The notes: generated by a model not told the origin, from the letters alone. Numbered from the stretch's first letter, positions 45,737 to 59,924 are shown. The stretch: DNA of 64,000 nucleotides from Datisca glomerata (GCA_003255025.1 QANY01002293.1:186001-250000); one strand, 5' to 3'. A program made the numbers and translations.

Positions 45737-48700
45737 CCGAGTGAAAGATCAGAGGAGAGGCGTCGGTTATGATGAATTCAGAATGAAAAGATTTTGAAAT
45801 TGATAATGCTCCGTTTCATCATTCCTCTCTCTCAAATTTCCCAATAAATTTTCTCTCTTCACTTTTTTTCCTTTTTCTTGAGACTCACTGTTATTCAATG
45901 CTCAGCGATTCAAAGAACTGAAAGACTGAAGAAAAATTGTCAAAAACCACACACTTTTTTTCCTTTTCCTCTTTTAATTTTATCACGGTTTCTCTCTTCA
46001 TTTTCTTAATTCTTATCCCTTAAAACTCAAACTTCCCTTTGGAATTTTCTTTTCTTATTATTCGTTAGTTTCTTAATATTTCTCAAGATGTTGCCACGTT
46101 GGTATGCATTAAACGGGTTTTATTACACTTGACCGTCCAGCTCCAACTACGACGTAATAACACATTACCATTTGGAAATTCAACTCTACGGAAAAATTTA
46201 CGGGATTTTTGAAACGGTACTCTCTCATGTAAAAATTTAACTTTTGATAAAAAATATTATCCTTTTATCAAGTATCATTTTTTACTTGTTGGAATACAAT
46301 ACTATGAGGATATCATGTTTTTTTCTCAACTCTAAGTTTACGATAAACATGATGATGTGATATTCCTGTAAGTAAAGGTACCGTTAGAGAGTTTATGAGA
46401 ATTTCTCACATGAGGTGGCCTCTTATTTTGTTGACACCTGGTTGATGATGAAAACGAGTCTCGAAAGTATTTAATTATGAATTTTTTCTTTATTTTTTAT
46501 TCTTACGTATTTTTTTAACATATTTTTATATAAAATTTTAAACTATATTATAATTTTTTAGTGTAATTAACGAGATTTAAGTAATTGTACATCTCTTTTT
46601 TTTTTCATGTTCTTCCAGTCATTTCTCAACTCAATTCATTGTAACTTATGTTCCTCCAATTACAATATAACTTTGGCACAAAAAGAAAATGTCTACTTTC
46701 ATATGTTTGTTGTAAAAAAACATAAAAAACAGAGAAGAACAAACTTTACATTTAATGAGTATTAGTTTATAAAACGTACATTTTACGTGATAATTTATAA
46801 ATAAAAAATTTAATTAAACTAATATATTAAAAGATAAAAGAACTACTAAACATATAGTATTTAGATTTAGATGATATAGAAAAATATGATATAGAGAATC
46901 CAGTATTTATAAAATTCATAATAACATATTAGATTTCATTTAAATATATAGTTGTTTCAAATTCTAGTGTTTTCAATAATATATTTTAACTAATAAATTA
47001 TATTTAATTTATTTTTTTAGGTTTTTTCACGTGGCTTGTTTTCTTTTCATACATTTCAACGTATACTATCTTAATGAATTTAAGTTATACAAATGATTAC
47101 ATCTTAAAAATAAAGTTTTGGCAAAGTGTTACTGAACGGATAAATTAAGAATTTCTAAAAATAGTTTAAACATATCTATATCTATATGTATACTATATTA
47201 AAAGTGGTTTAAATAGGATAAACTTTTGATTTTCTTTTTGGTCATTTAAACTCTATTAAAATATAACACAAGTTAGGTATTTCACATATTTTCTCATATA
47301 TTTCATTTAATCATATTTTATTTGTATTCAATGATAATTTGTTTGTATTTAGTAAAATAAAATATTTTGATAATCTTATACAATAAGAGATATGAATTTC
47401 TGTATATTGATTTCAATATCTTTTATAACAAATATTCAATTATAAGTTAATAAAAGTTTATTCATTATAAATTTATATATTTTGATTACGAGAAATTATC
47501 TCTTAATATGATAGAATATTTCAAAATGATGAAATAAAATTATTTTCTATACTATTCAAATAGCATTATAATTTTAATATTATAAATAATTTATTGTTAT
47601 AACTATTTTACTTTTAATTTAAATGTAGATTAATTTTAAAGATCATGTATTAATTTCAATGCTAAGATCAATTTAAATTTATGTGTAAATTTAACTTCAT
47701 TGCTAAGATCAATTTAACGATCATGTATTAATTTCAATGCTAAGATCAATTTAATTTCAATGCGTTCTGACTAGTTGTAATAAAAATTACAAAGGTCATT
47801 AATTATTTAACTTACAGTTATTAATACATAATATTATTATTTATGAAAGAGCATTAAAGTTTTCATTAAATAGTATGGATAATTGGTCCAAAAATGTTTC
47901 TACCCTCTCAGTCCTATTTATAAATCTATAAAAAATATTCTCTCAAACTATATATATATGTGTGTCAAATATTTTTTTAAGCAATTATTAGATAATTGTA
48001 AAAAAAAATTCTAGAAACAAAGAAATTCAATTTCTTATGATTGCTTTCAAAACCAATGTCCCCAAAAGTGTTCTGGAAATTAGTCTTGCAAACAAGAGTT
48101 AAACTGGCCCTAAATTGCTTATATATATATCATGTATTACTATTCAAGTGAAAATTTTGAGGCACCTTCATTTGGAATATTTCAAATTGTACATAATAGA
48201 GAAAGACTAGGAATATTTGAGGATTTAAAAGCTTTAGGGTAAGTAGTTGTGATTAAAAGCATTAGAGTAAGTAGCATTAATAAGTCTAAGGATTCAATTT
48301 TCTAGATTAAAATATTAAAGTTTGATGGTGCTGTAATTATAACTAACAGTCTAAAAATAACTAATGACAAAAAATTGATAGAATTAATCATTTAAAAAAT
48401 AGAGATATTGAACGAAAACGTTAATTCTTTTACTGTTTGAATGAGAATCATCATCATCTTACATAACTAAACGAATATACATCTGAATAACATAAACAAT
48501 TACCTGATATTGTTAAATTGTGTTTGCTAATGATTATAGATTTGATAAATTAAAAATTTGAATGGCCAAAGTTACATTGAGCACAAACTTAAAATATCTA
48601 AAATATAATTATATTCATCCTTCAACGAGAATAATAAGTGCAATGCAACACACAAGAAAACATTGAAGAGAACAACGACAAGAAGGGAGGAATATAATTG

Positions 48701-50040
48701 GAGTCATGTTATCTTATGAATTGTATGATTGGTAAGAGAAGGAGGGGGACCCAGTTGTTAGATCCTGAAGACAGTCAAAGAACAAATAGCCTAACAGCTG
48801 GCAATTGCCACCTCATTACTTGGAAACTTGCGGGGCAAACTTAATTTTGCTCCAATTTTAATGTCCCTCTCACTTTTTTTATCTTCCTTTCTTTGTGGGA
48901 GATTGCAACTTGAGGAGAGGAGTGACCAGTCACCACCGAGATGGGTAAAGGTTCTATCCCTTTTTAGATTTCATATGCATAATTAAGTTCTTTTTCACTT
49001 TTATCGTTAGATACATCTACACATAAAAATAATAATAAATAAATATTAACAAAAAAAAATACTAGATTAATTTGAAACTCTGTTTTTATAATTAGTCTTT
49101 CAAGATTTTAAATTAATAATTAGGAGAAAATTCTTGAAAGATGATAATTGAAACAAAGTAGTTTAAATTTTTCCATATAAATAATTAGGACAATAAATAC
49201 AAAATGGTTAAAGAAATTTTTTTCATATGAATAGTTAAGATAATAAATACAGTGAAAGTGTAATGTAGAAAATTTAAAAATAAGTGACAATATTGTCTAA
49301 AAATATTTCTCAAATTTTTACACTTTTTATATATAATATACATTATTATTTACTTCTCACAAATATCACGAGTTAATTAGTCCGTGTAGAGTCAAGATGA
49401 ACGTTTTATTACTTAGTCATTAACCAAATATTTGTTTTGAAACTAGGAGCAAAGTAATGTTCTAAACATATATTGCAAACCAATAATTTTGTTCACGGTT
49501 TCAAACAGAGAAAGCATTTTCAAATTAAAAAAACAGATCATTTTTAGATGAAAAAGAAAGAAATAAATTGTGAAAGATTTTTCACTGTTTCCATTCCCAT
49601 GCATTAAGTTCATATACTTAACCTTAATGGGTCGAAGATGATAATGTTAGTTGTTACATTAATGAATTCAAGATTGGAGAAGAGTGAGATTCATGGAACA
49701 TAAATATATAGAAAATTTATAGTAACATTAGATCACTGTTTGTTGACTCGGGTTGAATTTAGAAGTGATAAATTATCTTTTCCCATTTTAGTTTTTTATA
49801 AGCAATGTAATATTTAAAATGGAAAACTGGAAAAAGATATTATGAAATATAATTACGAAAAGACACAATTTTTTTTTAAAAAAAGTCCTGTTTATTGACT
49901 CGGGTTGAATTTAGAAGTGATAAATTATCTTTTCAGTCGTGAAATTGAATTTCTTAAATTTAGAGTGTTGCACATTATTATAAATTATTATAAACGTAAG
50001 TCATCGATTATTCACTCGCTTTTTTAACACTAAACAAGGG
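45737..50040. other. AT-rich intergenic, upstream of the PUB9-like gene
   Basis: The first few hundred bases should hold the leader and promoter of the PUB9-like gene; CT-rich tracts on the plus strand at 45820-46020 lie there. The remainder to 50040 is AT-rich with small tandem echoes (for example repeated AATTTCAATGCTAAGATCAA at 47660-47755). No gene is supported. Confidence 0.45.
49736..49934. repeat. 47-bp direct repeat pair
   Basis: CTGTTT-x-TTGACTCGGGTTGAATTTAG and its continuation through TTATCTTTTC occur at 49736-49782 and 49888-49934, with only one base changed. The inner 40 bases are identical. Confidence 0.88.
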
Positions 50041-50228
50041 ATTGCTTTTTAAAAAAAAAAAACAAATAGATTACATTCTACAGAAAAAAAAGGAGAGGAC
50101 AATCAATGAGGCCTTCTCGTGCCTCTTACAATCAATTCTCCTTATCAATCAATCTAGAAATAGAAATAGGCAAAGTAGATGTATTAACAAAATTCATATC
50201 TTGATCTTTACTATAAGAAGCTATAGCA

Positions 50229-52193
50229 TCACACTGGAATTTCTACACCTATTAACCCATGACAGATTACAACTAGAAAGATAAAAAAAACTCTATTGAC
50301 ATAAGAAAAAAGAGATGATAGCTTCCAATCAGACCAGACATCATTAATAAACCAATTAACCACTGATTGAGCATCAGACTCAATAGAGCAATTATACCAG
50401 TTGCTAGAAGATGCCAAAGATAAAGCTTCAGAAATAGCAAGAAGTTCACCATGCTAGGCAGAGAGAGATGAAACAGATATGGCAGCAAAAGTGACCAGAT
50501 TGCTTTAAAATCCCGAGCAATGACACCAATACCAGATAAAACCTTAGATTTATCATAAGAAGCATCACAGTTGATCTTGATTGGGACAAAAATAGGAGAG
50601 ATCCAAGAAGACAGGGAAGCTTCGCACAAAACAGAACCTTCAGAAGCAACAAGATCTACACCAGAAGACATAACAGAAGCTTCAAGAGAAACATATGGCA
50701 TAACAGATATAGAAGCTTCAATGGACACATTAGTATCACAAATAGCAGAATTTGCACAGAGATACTCAGAACAGGAATTTGCAGCATAAGACATAGTAAT
50801 AATAGGATCAACTGGACGCTTCTAAAAAATAAAACTGTTTCTGGATTTCCAATGGCCCAGTAAATAAAATAGAAAAGAGCTGCACTATCCTTACCATCAT
50901 CAGGATGAGAAAGTAAGTTAAGAAGATGAGTCTGAGTCCAAGCTCTAAAATCAGAATCAGAATTATGAGAAGCTCTAAGCTGTACAGAAGAATTACACCA
51001 AACCAAGGAGCTCCCAGAAAAACCCACAATTGCATGAAAAGAAGATTTTTCAGCAGAGAGACAAAATGGACAGATAGAATCAGAAATAATCTTTCTTCTA
51101 ACAAGATTCTTCTTAATAGGAATGAAATCGTTAATAGCCCTCCAAATGAATAACTTGATTTTTTAGGGATATTAAGATGCCAAAAAGAATTCCAGAAATT
51201 AATATGAATGAAGACAGAAGAAGAAAAGCTAACACCCTTATCACCAACCTTGTCATCATGCAAAGCATGATAACAAGACTTAACTGTAAAAGAACTATCC
51301 TTAAAAAATGGCCAAATAAACTTGTCATCAGAAGAAGAAAAAGCAATGTGAATTGACATAATCTCATTCACAATCCAAGGTGAAAATATCTGGTTGATCA
51401 AACTGAAGTTTCAAGAATGACCAATTATTAATTCTACAACAAAAAAAACCCTCTCATTGCCAGGAGGAATAAGCTTCCTACCACTAGGCAACCAATGGTC
51501 ATTCTAGATATTAATGGACACCACATTACCAACTCTCCAAGCAATCCTTTTCCTTAAGACCTCCTTACCCCCACCAAAGGATTTTCCAAGCCCAAGAGCT
51601 ACTCTTGATAGATCTTGCATCCAAAAAAGATGAGTCGAGAAAGTAGAGACCCTTGAGAAGCCTAGAACATAGTAAATCAGGATTATGAATGACACACCAA
51701 GCCTTCTTTGCAAGTAAGGCAGCGTTGAAGTCTTCAAAATCTCTGAAGCCAAGGCCTCCACTACCTTTATTGCTGGTCAATATATCCTTAGAGCACCATC
51801 TAATGTCAAACTGCTTCTCACGATTAGACCACCATAAATTCATAACTATAGATTGCAAGTCAAGAGGGAGACCCAAATAACAGGCCTTATTAGAAGATAA
51901 AGGTCTAACATTAGGGCTGAACCAAAAGTTACTCTTCTGAAGATTAACATGTTGGCCAGAAGCATGACAATATTTGGAGATACAATTTTTAAGATGATAA
52001 CAAAACAATGCTGATGAAAAAGACTATCATTTGTAAAAAAAAAACAGATGAGACAAAGGAGGACTAGCTCTCTTTAACTTGATAGTCTTAACATTACCCA
52101 CAACAACAACATGATCAATACATCTAGGTCTACCAGGAGCAATATCAACACATGGGTCACCATTAACAAGAATATTGTAATTAGCAGATGTGA
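50229..52193 (-). pseudogene. LINE C-terminal RT, zf-RVT and RNase H remnant
   Basis: Directly after the LTR the minus strand resumes with TSANYNILVNG. The stretch between this and the catalytic box looks shortened, because the usual RQGDPLSP motif is not seen. The box reads FFTNDSLF, so the first of the two catalytic Asp residues is Asn. CYLGLPLDLQS, GSGGLGFRDFEDFNAALLAK and the zf-RVT (FTVKSCYHAL) follow. The RNase H-like end includes INCDASYDKS and CSIESDAQSVVNWFINDVWS. Not functional. Confidence 0.82.
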
Positions 52194-54066
52194 TGTTAGA
52201 ATTATGTCCATAAAGTAGGGCGTAATAACTATTTATGAGTATTTAGTTATTTCTCAAACATTTTGAATGATTGAATTTAATGAATGAATGGACGTTTTTT
52301 ATTAATTAAAGTGTGTTTATAATTTACTCAAGTTATGGAACTATTGTCAACATAAGAAGAGTATAGACTGATGGGCCTCCTAGACAAACTCTTCCAAAAT
52401 AGTTCAGAATGTTATTCGTAGTCTTAGGATCAACTAGGCAATCGAGTCTGATTATGACCATTAGGTTGAACCAAAGGATGTCAGTCTTAAGCATGGGAGT
52501 GGAGACTCTAACGGTTGACCTAGAAATGTTATGGAACGTGTTGAATAGACCAGTAAGAAATTAGTTTGGAGCAAGGTCGTTTATCTAGCTTTAAATCTAA
52601 TTGTTCACACCTTAAGGGTATTTTCATGATTAATTTAATCTTGAGGTGAACACGAAACTTGACTTAGTTACTTGCAGTCTTTGATACGCCAAATGAGTGA
52701 GTTCGAATTATCAGAAAATACCTTAGTTGTTGGGATCGTGATTCAACTATATATGAAATTCGTGGCGAGATTGTAAAATACAACAATATCACATTATGCT
52801 TTATTGATGAGTGTGTGAATAAATAAACCTGGTCAGGTACTCGATGAAATGAACCATTGAATAAGACATGGTGAACTGTGAGAGACAATTCATTATTATG
52901 TATATCTTATTCATAGTCAATAAAGAAGTTAAAGAAATAATAACTAGAGAGGTAAAATAATATTTTTACATCTTGCTCTTATTATTGAAATTCACGAAAG
53001 ATAACATAGTAAAATACTCTGTGAACCGTGAAATAAAAAGTGTTTATTTGCACCAACAGAAAATGTAGCGTGCATGAATCGATAGTTGATTCGGCATCAG
53101 ACCTATAGTGAAGTCGTATGATATCAAAATTAAATAAGTCGGGAATCTATGCAGATAAATTCACCAAGTATTTGAATCCTATAGTTTTATTCATGTGAGT
53201 CTATTTGGTCCAATGAGTAGCTTATAAGGACAAGAATGAGAAACAACACCAGTTGGACCAAAAACGTGTTTTGGACTAATGTATACTTTCCGAACCCATA
53301 TGTAATGGGTATCATCACTAAAGTAGTGAATATCAAAAATTAATGTTCAAATAAATTAATTGTTATTTTCTAATTATTGGATAATTAGTAAATAAAAAAA
53401 TTAAGTAATTAATTGATGGAGATCAATTTAATTTATTAATTTAGATTGATGAATTTGGACACAATATTGACTTTAGGGAGATGTAAAATTTTGACAATTA
53501 CAATAAAAGGAGGAGAATTTTGGCAACTTACCGTATAAGAGTATATGAATAAATTTCATAATCTTTATATAAGGGACGGCATTATGGTTGTCTCCCTAAG
53601 TGTGTTGACACAACACTGATCATAGTGTGTGATTACATGGAACAAAGAAAACAGTTTCTCTTTCCCCTCCCTATTGCTGCCAAAATCTAGAGGAAGAATA
53701 GAAAATATTGTTTTTTTTTTCTTCTTTTGTTGTTTTGAGAGTTTACACTCAATTCCTGACGACATCCTATTGAGATATATTTTTGAATCCTACGGGTGGT
53801 TGTTAGTGTGAAGACTGATTCGAATTCTACAAATAATGAAGAACACAAAGACAGTCAATATGATTCCACCAAATCAGAGTTCTCCGATACTACATAAGGC
53901 ATAAATATTATTTCTACATCTAAATACGTTAATCTAAATATGTCTGATCATAAAAAGGTTTTATATTTAATATGATTAAAAAGTTGATGTGAATTTTTAT
54001 TATTTTCCGCTCACGAACCGTTCGTGGTTCATTGTTTTTCTCAAAATTTTAAAACTCGATCCAACA
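52194..54066 (+). mobile_element. Solo LTR of copia family A inside the LINE
   Basis: Starts TGTTAGAATTATGTCC (52194) and ends AAACTCGATCCAACA (54066), 1873 bp. The flanking 5-mers are TGTGA (52189-52193) and TGTGG (54067-54071), a 4/5 match to a target-site duplication. It is co-linear with 5632-7435 from end to end. The LINE reading is continuous across the insertion if one copy of the duplicated bases is removed (IIRC then TSANYN). No internal region remains, so it is a solo LTR. Confidence 0.88.
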
Positions 54067-54073
54067 TGTGGCA

Positions 54074-55847
54074 CACCTTATAATCCAAGAAATAAACTTT
54101 GAATCAAAGTCAAACTTCTTAAGGAGATGCTTTAGAAAAATCCAATTAACTCTGTCAAATGCCTTGCCATGTCTGCCTTAATAACCACAACTCATTTACG
54201 TCCCCTTTTCTTCTTTTTGAGATGATAAAATACCCCTGAGAAATGAGGACATTTTCCTGAATATGTCTACCAGATACAAAGGCTCCTTGAGAATTACAGA
54301 TACAACAGTCCAGGATAGATTTTAATTTATTAGCAATAACCTTACATAAGGCAATAGGTATAAAGCGAGAGGGAAGCTTAGGGTGATCAATCTTAGGGAT
54401 AAGAGATTCACTAACAGATTTAGGCAGGTGATAACTTTCAAAAAAAATTTGGACAGTTTTAAAAACATACAAACTGATAGTGTCCCAATGAAGTTGGTAA
54501 AATGAATATGGAATGCCATCGTGACCCGGGGCTTTATCAGGACCAAGGCCAAATACAGTAAATTTTACTTCATCAATAGTGATATTAGCAGATAGAGAAG
54601 TATTTTGGAAATCGGGAATGGAAGGAGAAATGTGATTGAGCACCCATCATTCATCATAATTGTTTTCAGCAGTAAAACTATTAGGAAAATGCTCCCTGAA
54701 AATATTGCAGACGCTCACCCTCACGCCAGATACCAAGATTATCCTTTAAGTTTGAGAACTCTATTAACAAGCCTTCTGTGTTGAACAGATTTGTGAAAAA
54801 AGTTGGAATTTTTATCACCACTTTTCAACCAATGGATCTTAGCTCTCTACTTCCAAAAAAGCTCTTCTTTTTGCTAGATATTACTAATTTTATCCTTGAT
54901 TAACTTCTTAGCAACCCTATCAGAATCATAATCATCTGAAATAAGAGTCATGTCATACTTTAGCTTCAGAAGCTCCAAGTTAGGGTTACCCCTAAGGTTA
55001 TGACTCCAATTCCTCAAAGAATGTTTACAACATTTAAGCTTTCTGATGAAGTTAGCCATCCCAAGATTAGCACCATCTTCAGCTCAACCAATTTGGACAG
55101 TCTCAAAATAATCATGCTCAAGCTTCCACTTAGATTAGCACCATCTCCAGCAGAGGGAAGATTAATGAGAGAAAGGACAAACATGTTATGGTCAGAACCA
55201 ATATTTGTAGGAACAAAGACGTCAGTATGAGGGAACTTATTGAAGAAAGCTTCATTGATGAAAACGATGTCAAGCTTTTATTGAATAAAATCATCAGCTG
55301 ATCTTCCATTTCTCTAGGTAAAGAAACTGTCACTGGATTGAGCTTTAAAAACCTCACAACAGTCCGAAAATGTTCTAAATTTCTTAACTCTCTTAAAGTC
55401 AAAGCTACTACCTCTAAACTTCTCCTTATGAGTAAGCATCTCATTAAAGTCACCAGCTAAAATTCAAGGAATAGGATGACCACAATTACTTCTATTAATT
55501 CCATCAAAGTGCTGCCACCTCAAATTATCATCCTTGTGACCATACACGAATGTAGCCTCACCAACATCATGAATAGAGAGATCAACCATGTTGAGAGTGT
55601 TGTAAAGAGAGATGACAAATAAGGGCTTGTTCCAGCAAATTAAAATGCCCTCATAAAGACCCAAAGGTTCCACAACATGCCAAAAATCAAATTTCAGATA
55701 CTTAGCAATCCTCACTGCATTTCTAGATTTAGCCTTAGTTTCAAGTAAACAGATCAAATGGGGCTTATGAAGGACAGGAGCATCCTTCAGAGCACGAATT
55801 GTCAAGGCATTCCCCAGCTTTTGACAATTCCAAACAATGAATTTCAT
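54074..55847 (-). pseudogene. LINE endonuclease and N-terminal RT remnant
   Basis: The endonuclease opens with VWNCQKLGNALT (motif I, normally NCRGLG) and ICLLETKAK (catalytic Glu). GDFNE (motif near 55450) and GSDHNMF (SDH motif) follow in shifted frames; a stop and frameshift sit near 55280-55470. The RT N-terminal part is 54643-54155. The conserved DMAKAFDRVNW block at 54155-54120 holds the first catalytic Asp region of the palm. The frame runs up to the LTR at 54067. Confidence 0.82.
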
Positions 55848-55959
55848 TGATCATTGGATGACTTTTGAGGTAAAGCCATATCACAACCTCATCAATAATA
55901 GCGAAACTGTCATGGGAATGCTTTGATGGTGGTAATATAGAGAAACAATTCACTTTCTA

Positions 55960-58900
55960 TTGGGGATCCTAATAAAAAGATTATGTCTATTAAATCTAGT
56001 CTTTTTATTTTAAAAATAAAAATGGTGAAACCTCACGCTCTCTTAAAAAAACTGAACCGGTTGACAAGTTGATTGCCGAATTATTTATATTAGTTAGCTA
56101 ATAATATTTTGGTTGGTGTGGTTACAAGATATTAGCATGTGCCAAAATGTGTCATGTTGCCAATTATTGAACTCGATGACATGTCCCTACTCCCTTTACT
56201 CTCTCTTTCTCTCACTTTTTTTAATTAAATAAATATATTACATATTTAAAAAACTTGAACTTGATAATATAATATTAAGACTAACGAATTTATTTTTAAA
56301 AGTAAAGAGTTTTGAAGGCTACTCTAATTAGCGATGTTAATAATGAAGCAGTAAAGTATTATTTTATTTTCTTGAAATTTCGTTACAATTGAAAACGTGT
56401 TATAATATTATAACGATTATTTTACTATTAAAATAAAATTTTAAAAAAATGTTTGATAGTAATTTTCAAAAAACTTATTTTCACTCAAATCTGATAAAAA
56501 AAAACCATGCAAAATGACATCAAATGCCAATCGTTTTTGTTTTAGGTTCTAAAGGACCAACTGGATTTAAACTATTCCGTATTCCCAAATTAAACCAAGC
56601 AACTTGATTAGGTCGGTTTGAAATATTGCGACAACAAATCTATTTTTATAAAATAAAAGTAAATTACACGACAATTATATGTATCTTTCCAATTTTAATA
56701 ATTACATAATACACGTCATGGAGTCTATAAAATATCAAAATATCATTTTCTAATTGATATTTTTATGTCTCTTGATATAACCTTTATATGTTCATTGTGG
56801 GGAAAAAAGATATAAATTTGATTTTTCAATTCCCAAACTTTATTTTTGATTTGATACGTTCAAAGCCATTATTAAAACATTGTTATAAATATAAATAGTG
56901 ATTGAGATTTTAGTTTTTAATTTTTTTGTCAAGGAATAGTGATTGTGTTTAGTTCTCACTAACATTGGCATTAGATGGTTGTGTTGAGGACCGAGCTTGG
57001 GAATAGGGCCATACTTCAAATGGGCCTTAGCTTAAAAATACAGGCCGACTAATCTTGTATGACTTTATGCAGAAGATATTAGTGGAAATTACATATTTCA
57101 TCCGAATGAGCTGTTTATCAAATCGTTGTAATTGATGTTCGATCCTGAAGAGAAGGAAGAGATCTTCGTAAAGTGAATTTTTATGATCTGATAAAGAATC
57201 AAACCTATTTAAATGTTCCTGCTATTCTATATTTCCTTGGAAAATGCACTCAACCTACAGAAACTGTTCATGATATTTCAAAGAGGGCAGAGGTTTTTAC
57301 GGAACTTCACCTTAATCAATAACCGAAATTTAATTAATAAAATACAAAAAAGAGGGTGTGGATGACTTGTCTATAGCTTTGGATAACTTTTTCCCTATTA
57401 TTTCCTCCTCTCTTGTTCTATTTATACTACACTTATTTCTTAGTGCTACTCAAAAATGTCGTCTTCTATAACGACAAAAATCACTTTTTTTATTGATATA
57501 AATTGATATAAGATGGATAGAAAAAAGATCAATCAAGTGAAAAAATGAAATTGAAATAAGCAGTCTACATAAATATCTATTTTTTTCTTTATTTATATGT
57601 ATACACGTTTTTAATATATGATTTAATTATCTTTAAAAAAAATTCTCTTTTTCCTCCTTTACCCTTGTGCAGAGCTTTCCCTTTCCAATTTCTATCTCAG
57701 TTGTGATTTCTCACCGTAATGATCTCTCTCTCTTATCTCTATCGCGATCTACCTCTTCACGATGACTGATTGGATCAGAAGTTTTACTTCAAGTTGAGGG
57801 TTCGGGTTATGCTTCTTCGAGCTATGAGATTCTTGTTTCGATCGTGATTTTCAATTGCTCTTTCATTAAGGGCTTAATGGTAAATGACTTCACTATTTAC
57901 CATTAACTATTAAGCCGCCTGATCATTTTTATAATTTGAAAGCTAGACGACCATTTTACTACATTGATGATCAAAATGAGCTATAGTGTAGTTCTTCCAA
58001 GTTATTAATACTTGAGATTTATTTGGCGGAAACGTTAGTGCAATGACCATTTTAATATTTACGTGTAATAATAATATTTTTTATATGCGATCATGACTAT
58101 TTTTAATTCAGGAAGTTTAAAAGTAATTGTAGGATGATTTAAGTATTAATTAATGCAGTTGGAATATCTGCAACTACTATTTTTCAGAGTTGTTTATTTA
58201 ACTATTTTTTTCATGGGTTTATTACTGCCAAAAGTCCTTTATTTGGCACGGGAAAGGTCCGTTCATGTAATCCATTATCTTCCCCTCCCTGCTTTAGAAA
58301 GAAAGAAGAAAATAAAGGTAAACAACATACCGATAGAGGCCCAAATAGAAACACATAAATATAAGTATTGTTAAGAACGCTTCTTCTTTTCTTGTTCTAC
58401 TTACCTTAGTTTCTCGACCCTCTGTTGGTCATTAGTCACATAGAAGTTTTGTTTTGTTTGTTTTACTAAAGAGTATAAGTTCTTATTTCTAAAAGGGAAA
58501 TAGGTTTTTCGGGAGTCTCACTCGCTGGAGTTAGAATTTACCCATTTTTTGAAATCCTCATAGAGCAATGACCAAAAGTCTCCTGGCTAGTTAACACTGT
58601 AAAAAACAGTTTGAAGTAGGGGAAACATCAAGATTAGAGACCACTCTAAACAAAATAATAAAAAACAACCAAAATTGAAAGAAAAATAAAAAAATAGTCA
58701 CTCCAAATCTAAAAAAAAATTGGTGGCAAAACAAGAGACTCCCACATCCAGCGAAGTGCGATTTTCAGAAAATTTATATATTACATAGTATATTTAATAT
58801 ACGGTATAAATTATATAACAATTTATGACTGTAACAATTTTCTGCGTGTTGGCACTAGAAAATTTTTTGGCTATGCGATTTTTTAGCGTGTGCAGTGGTT

Positions 58901-59920
58901 TTTTTATACTTGTAGTTATTTTTTATGATTTTTTTTTCAACATGACCTATTATTATCATTATTTTTTGAGGTATTCCTTTGAGGTTAGGAGCTCTTCTTT
59001 ATCTTTAAAGCATAGTCTTCTTTGCCATGAGATGTATTTGTAATTCTTTATGTAAGAAATCAATGAGTTATATTGGTTGGATTTTTTTCCTAAACCAATT
59101 ATGATTGCGAATGTAGTAAATGATATTACATGAATGAAAAGAACAATGTCACAAGTTATCGTACATTTTTTACATTTGGGGTTAATGTTCGATTCGTATA
59201 TATTCGAGTTTCTTATTAAAAAGACCATTGATTGTAGAATGGTCTGGAAGGCAAGAATTTGACCGAGAGCCACATCTAAATATAATTGTTTTATAACTTT
59301 GAATAATCTTACGCATACTGAATAATTGATCAACTAATTTATCAATCATTTATAGATTAGACTTTATATATGTTTAAGAGATACAAGTCTGAGTGCTTCC
59401 ACGGCTTTTTCTCCAAAACTGTCTCCTTTTGTTTATCGGCTGGAGTCTCAATACAATCTTTCTTTAGTAAGTGAGTCAGATTGAGAGTTGTGAGGTAGAA
59501 AACTATCTTCTGTTGACAACATTTGAAATCTTTCCTTTGAAATTCTCGTGTTTCTTAACATGAACAGACTTGATTGCAGCTTGATCCATTGATTATGTCT
59601 TTAGATTGTTAGTCGTGAATGAAAAATACTGCATGAAATGTTTGTATTAATACTAAGAATCGTTATAAGTGAACAACTTTAAAAATAAAGAACAATTACA
59701 GAGACTGAGATTGAGGCTTGCTGTAAGCAATGTCCTAAAGATAGAATTTACCCTCCACTGATGCTAGGAGACTACCATTTCCCTTGCCTTCTGTTCCAAC
59801 ATGTTCTTTAAAAACTCTCTCACTTTTCAAAATTTGGTCGCCTTAATTTGATAAAATATAACAAACACGTACTTTGTTTTTTTTACCGAAACCAAATTGT
59901 ATTGAAAAATAAAAACACAG
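55960..59920. other. AT-rich intergenic
   Basis: No gene is supported. A CT-rich, more GC-balanced leader-like segment lies at about 57650-57860, and a strong hairpin follows at 57871-57916. Open frames at 58153-58374, 58825-59043 and 58959-59333 are Phe/Ile-rich with no motif. Confidence 0.45.
57871..57916. repeat. Hairpin: perfect 11-bp stem with extension
   Basis: TAATGGTAAAT and ATTTACCATTA form a perfect 11-bp stem with a 9-nt loop. An outer GGCTTA ... TAAGCC pair extends it after a small bulge. Confidence 0.85.
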
Positions 59921-59924
59921 TTAA

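Larger units (their letters stand above)
50229..55960 (-). mobile_element. L1-type LINE with a nested solo LTR (52194-54066)
   Basis: On the minus strand, from 55847 downward: AP endonuclease start MKFIVWNCQKLGNALTIRAL, then WILAGDFNEML, and GSDHNMFVLS at the end of the endonuclease; linker; RT from 54643 (DKAPGHDGIPYSFY) through MAKAFDRVNWIF to the LTR junction. Past the LTR, RT resumes with TSANYNILVNG and continues to the thumb (SGGLGFRDFEDFNAALLAKK), zf-RVT (51401-50808) and an RNase H-like domain (50790-50229). The order is that of plant L1 ORF2. There are many stops. The far 5' part (ORF1) is not recognised. Confidence 0.88.

Noticed and set aside
48700..48960. GC-balanced stretch that could be a small gene or miRNA precursor
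   Set aside because: No ORF, and no clear long stem could be found by eye.
50571..51153. Plus-strand open frames over the LINE
   Set aside because: Antisense shadows of the LINE ORF2 domains.
58500..58760. Possible MITE between two GGGAGTCTC/GAGACTCCC marks
   Set aside because: The mirrored blocks are in an inconsistent order and no target duplication is visible.
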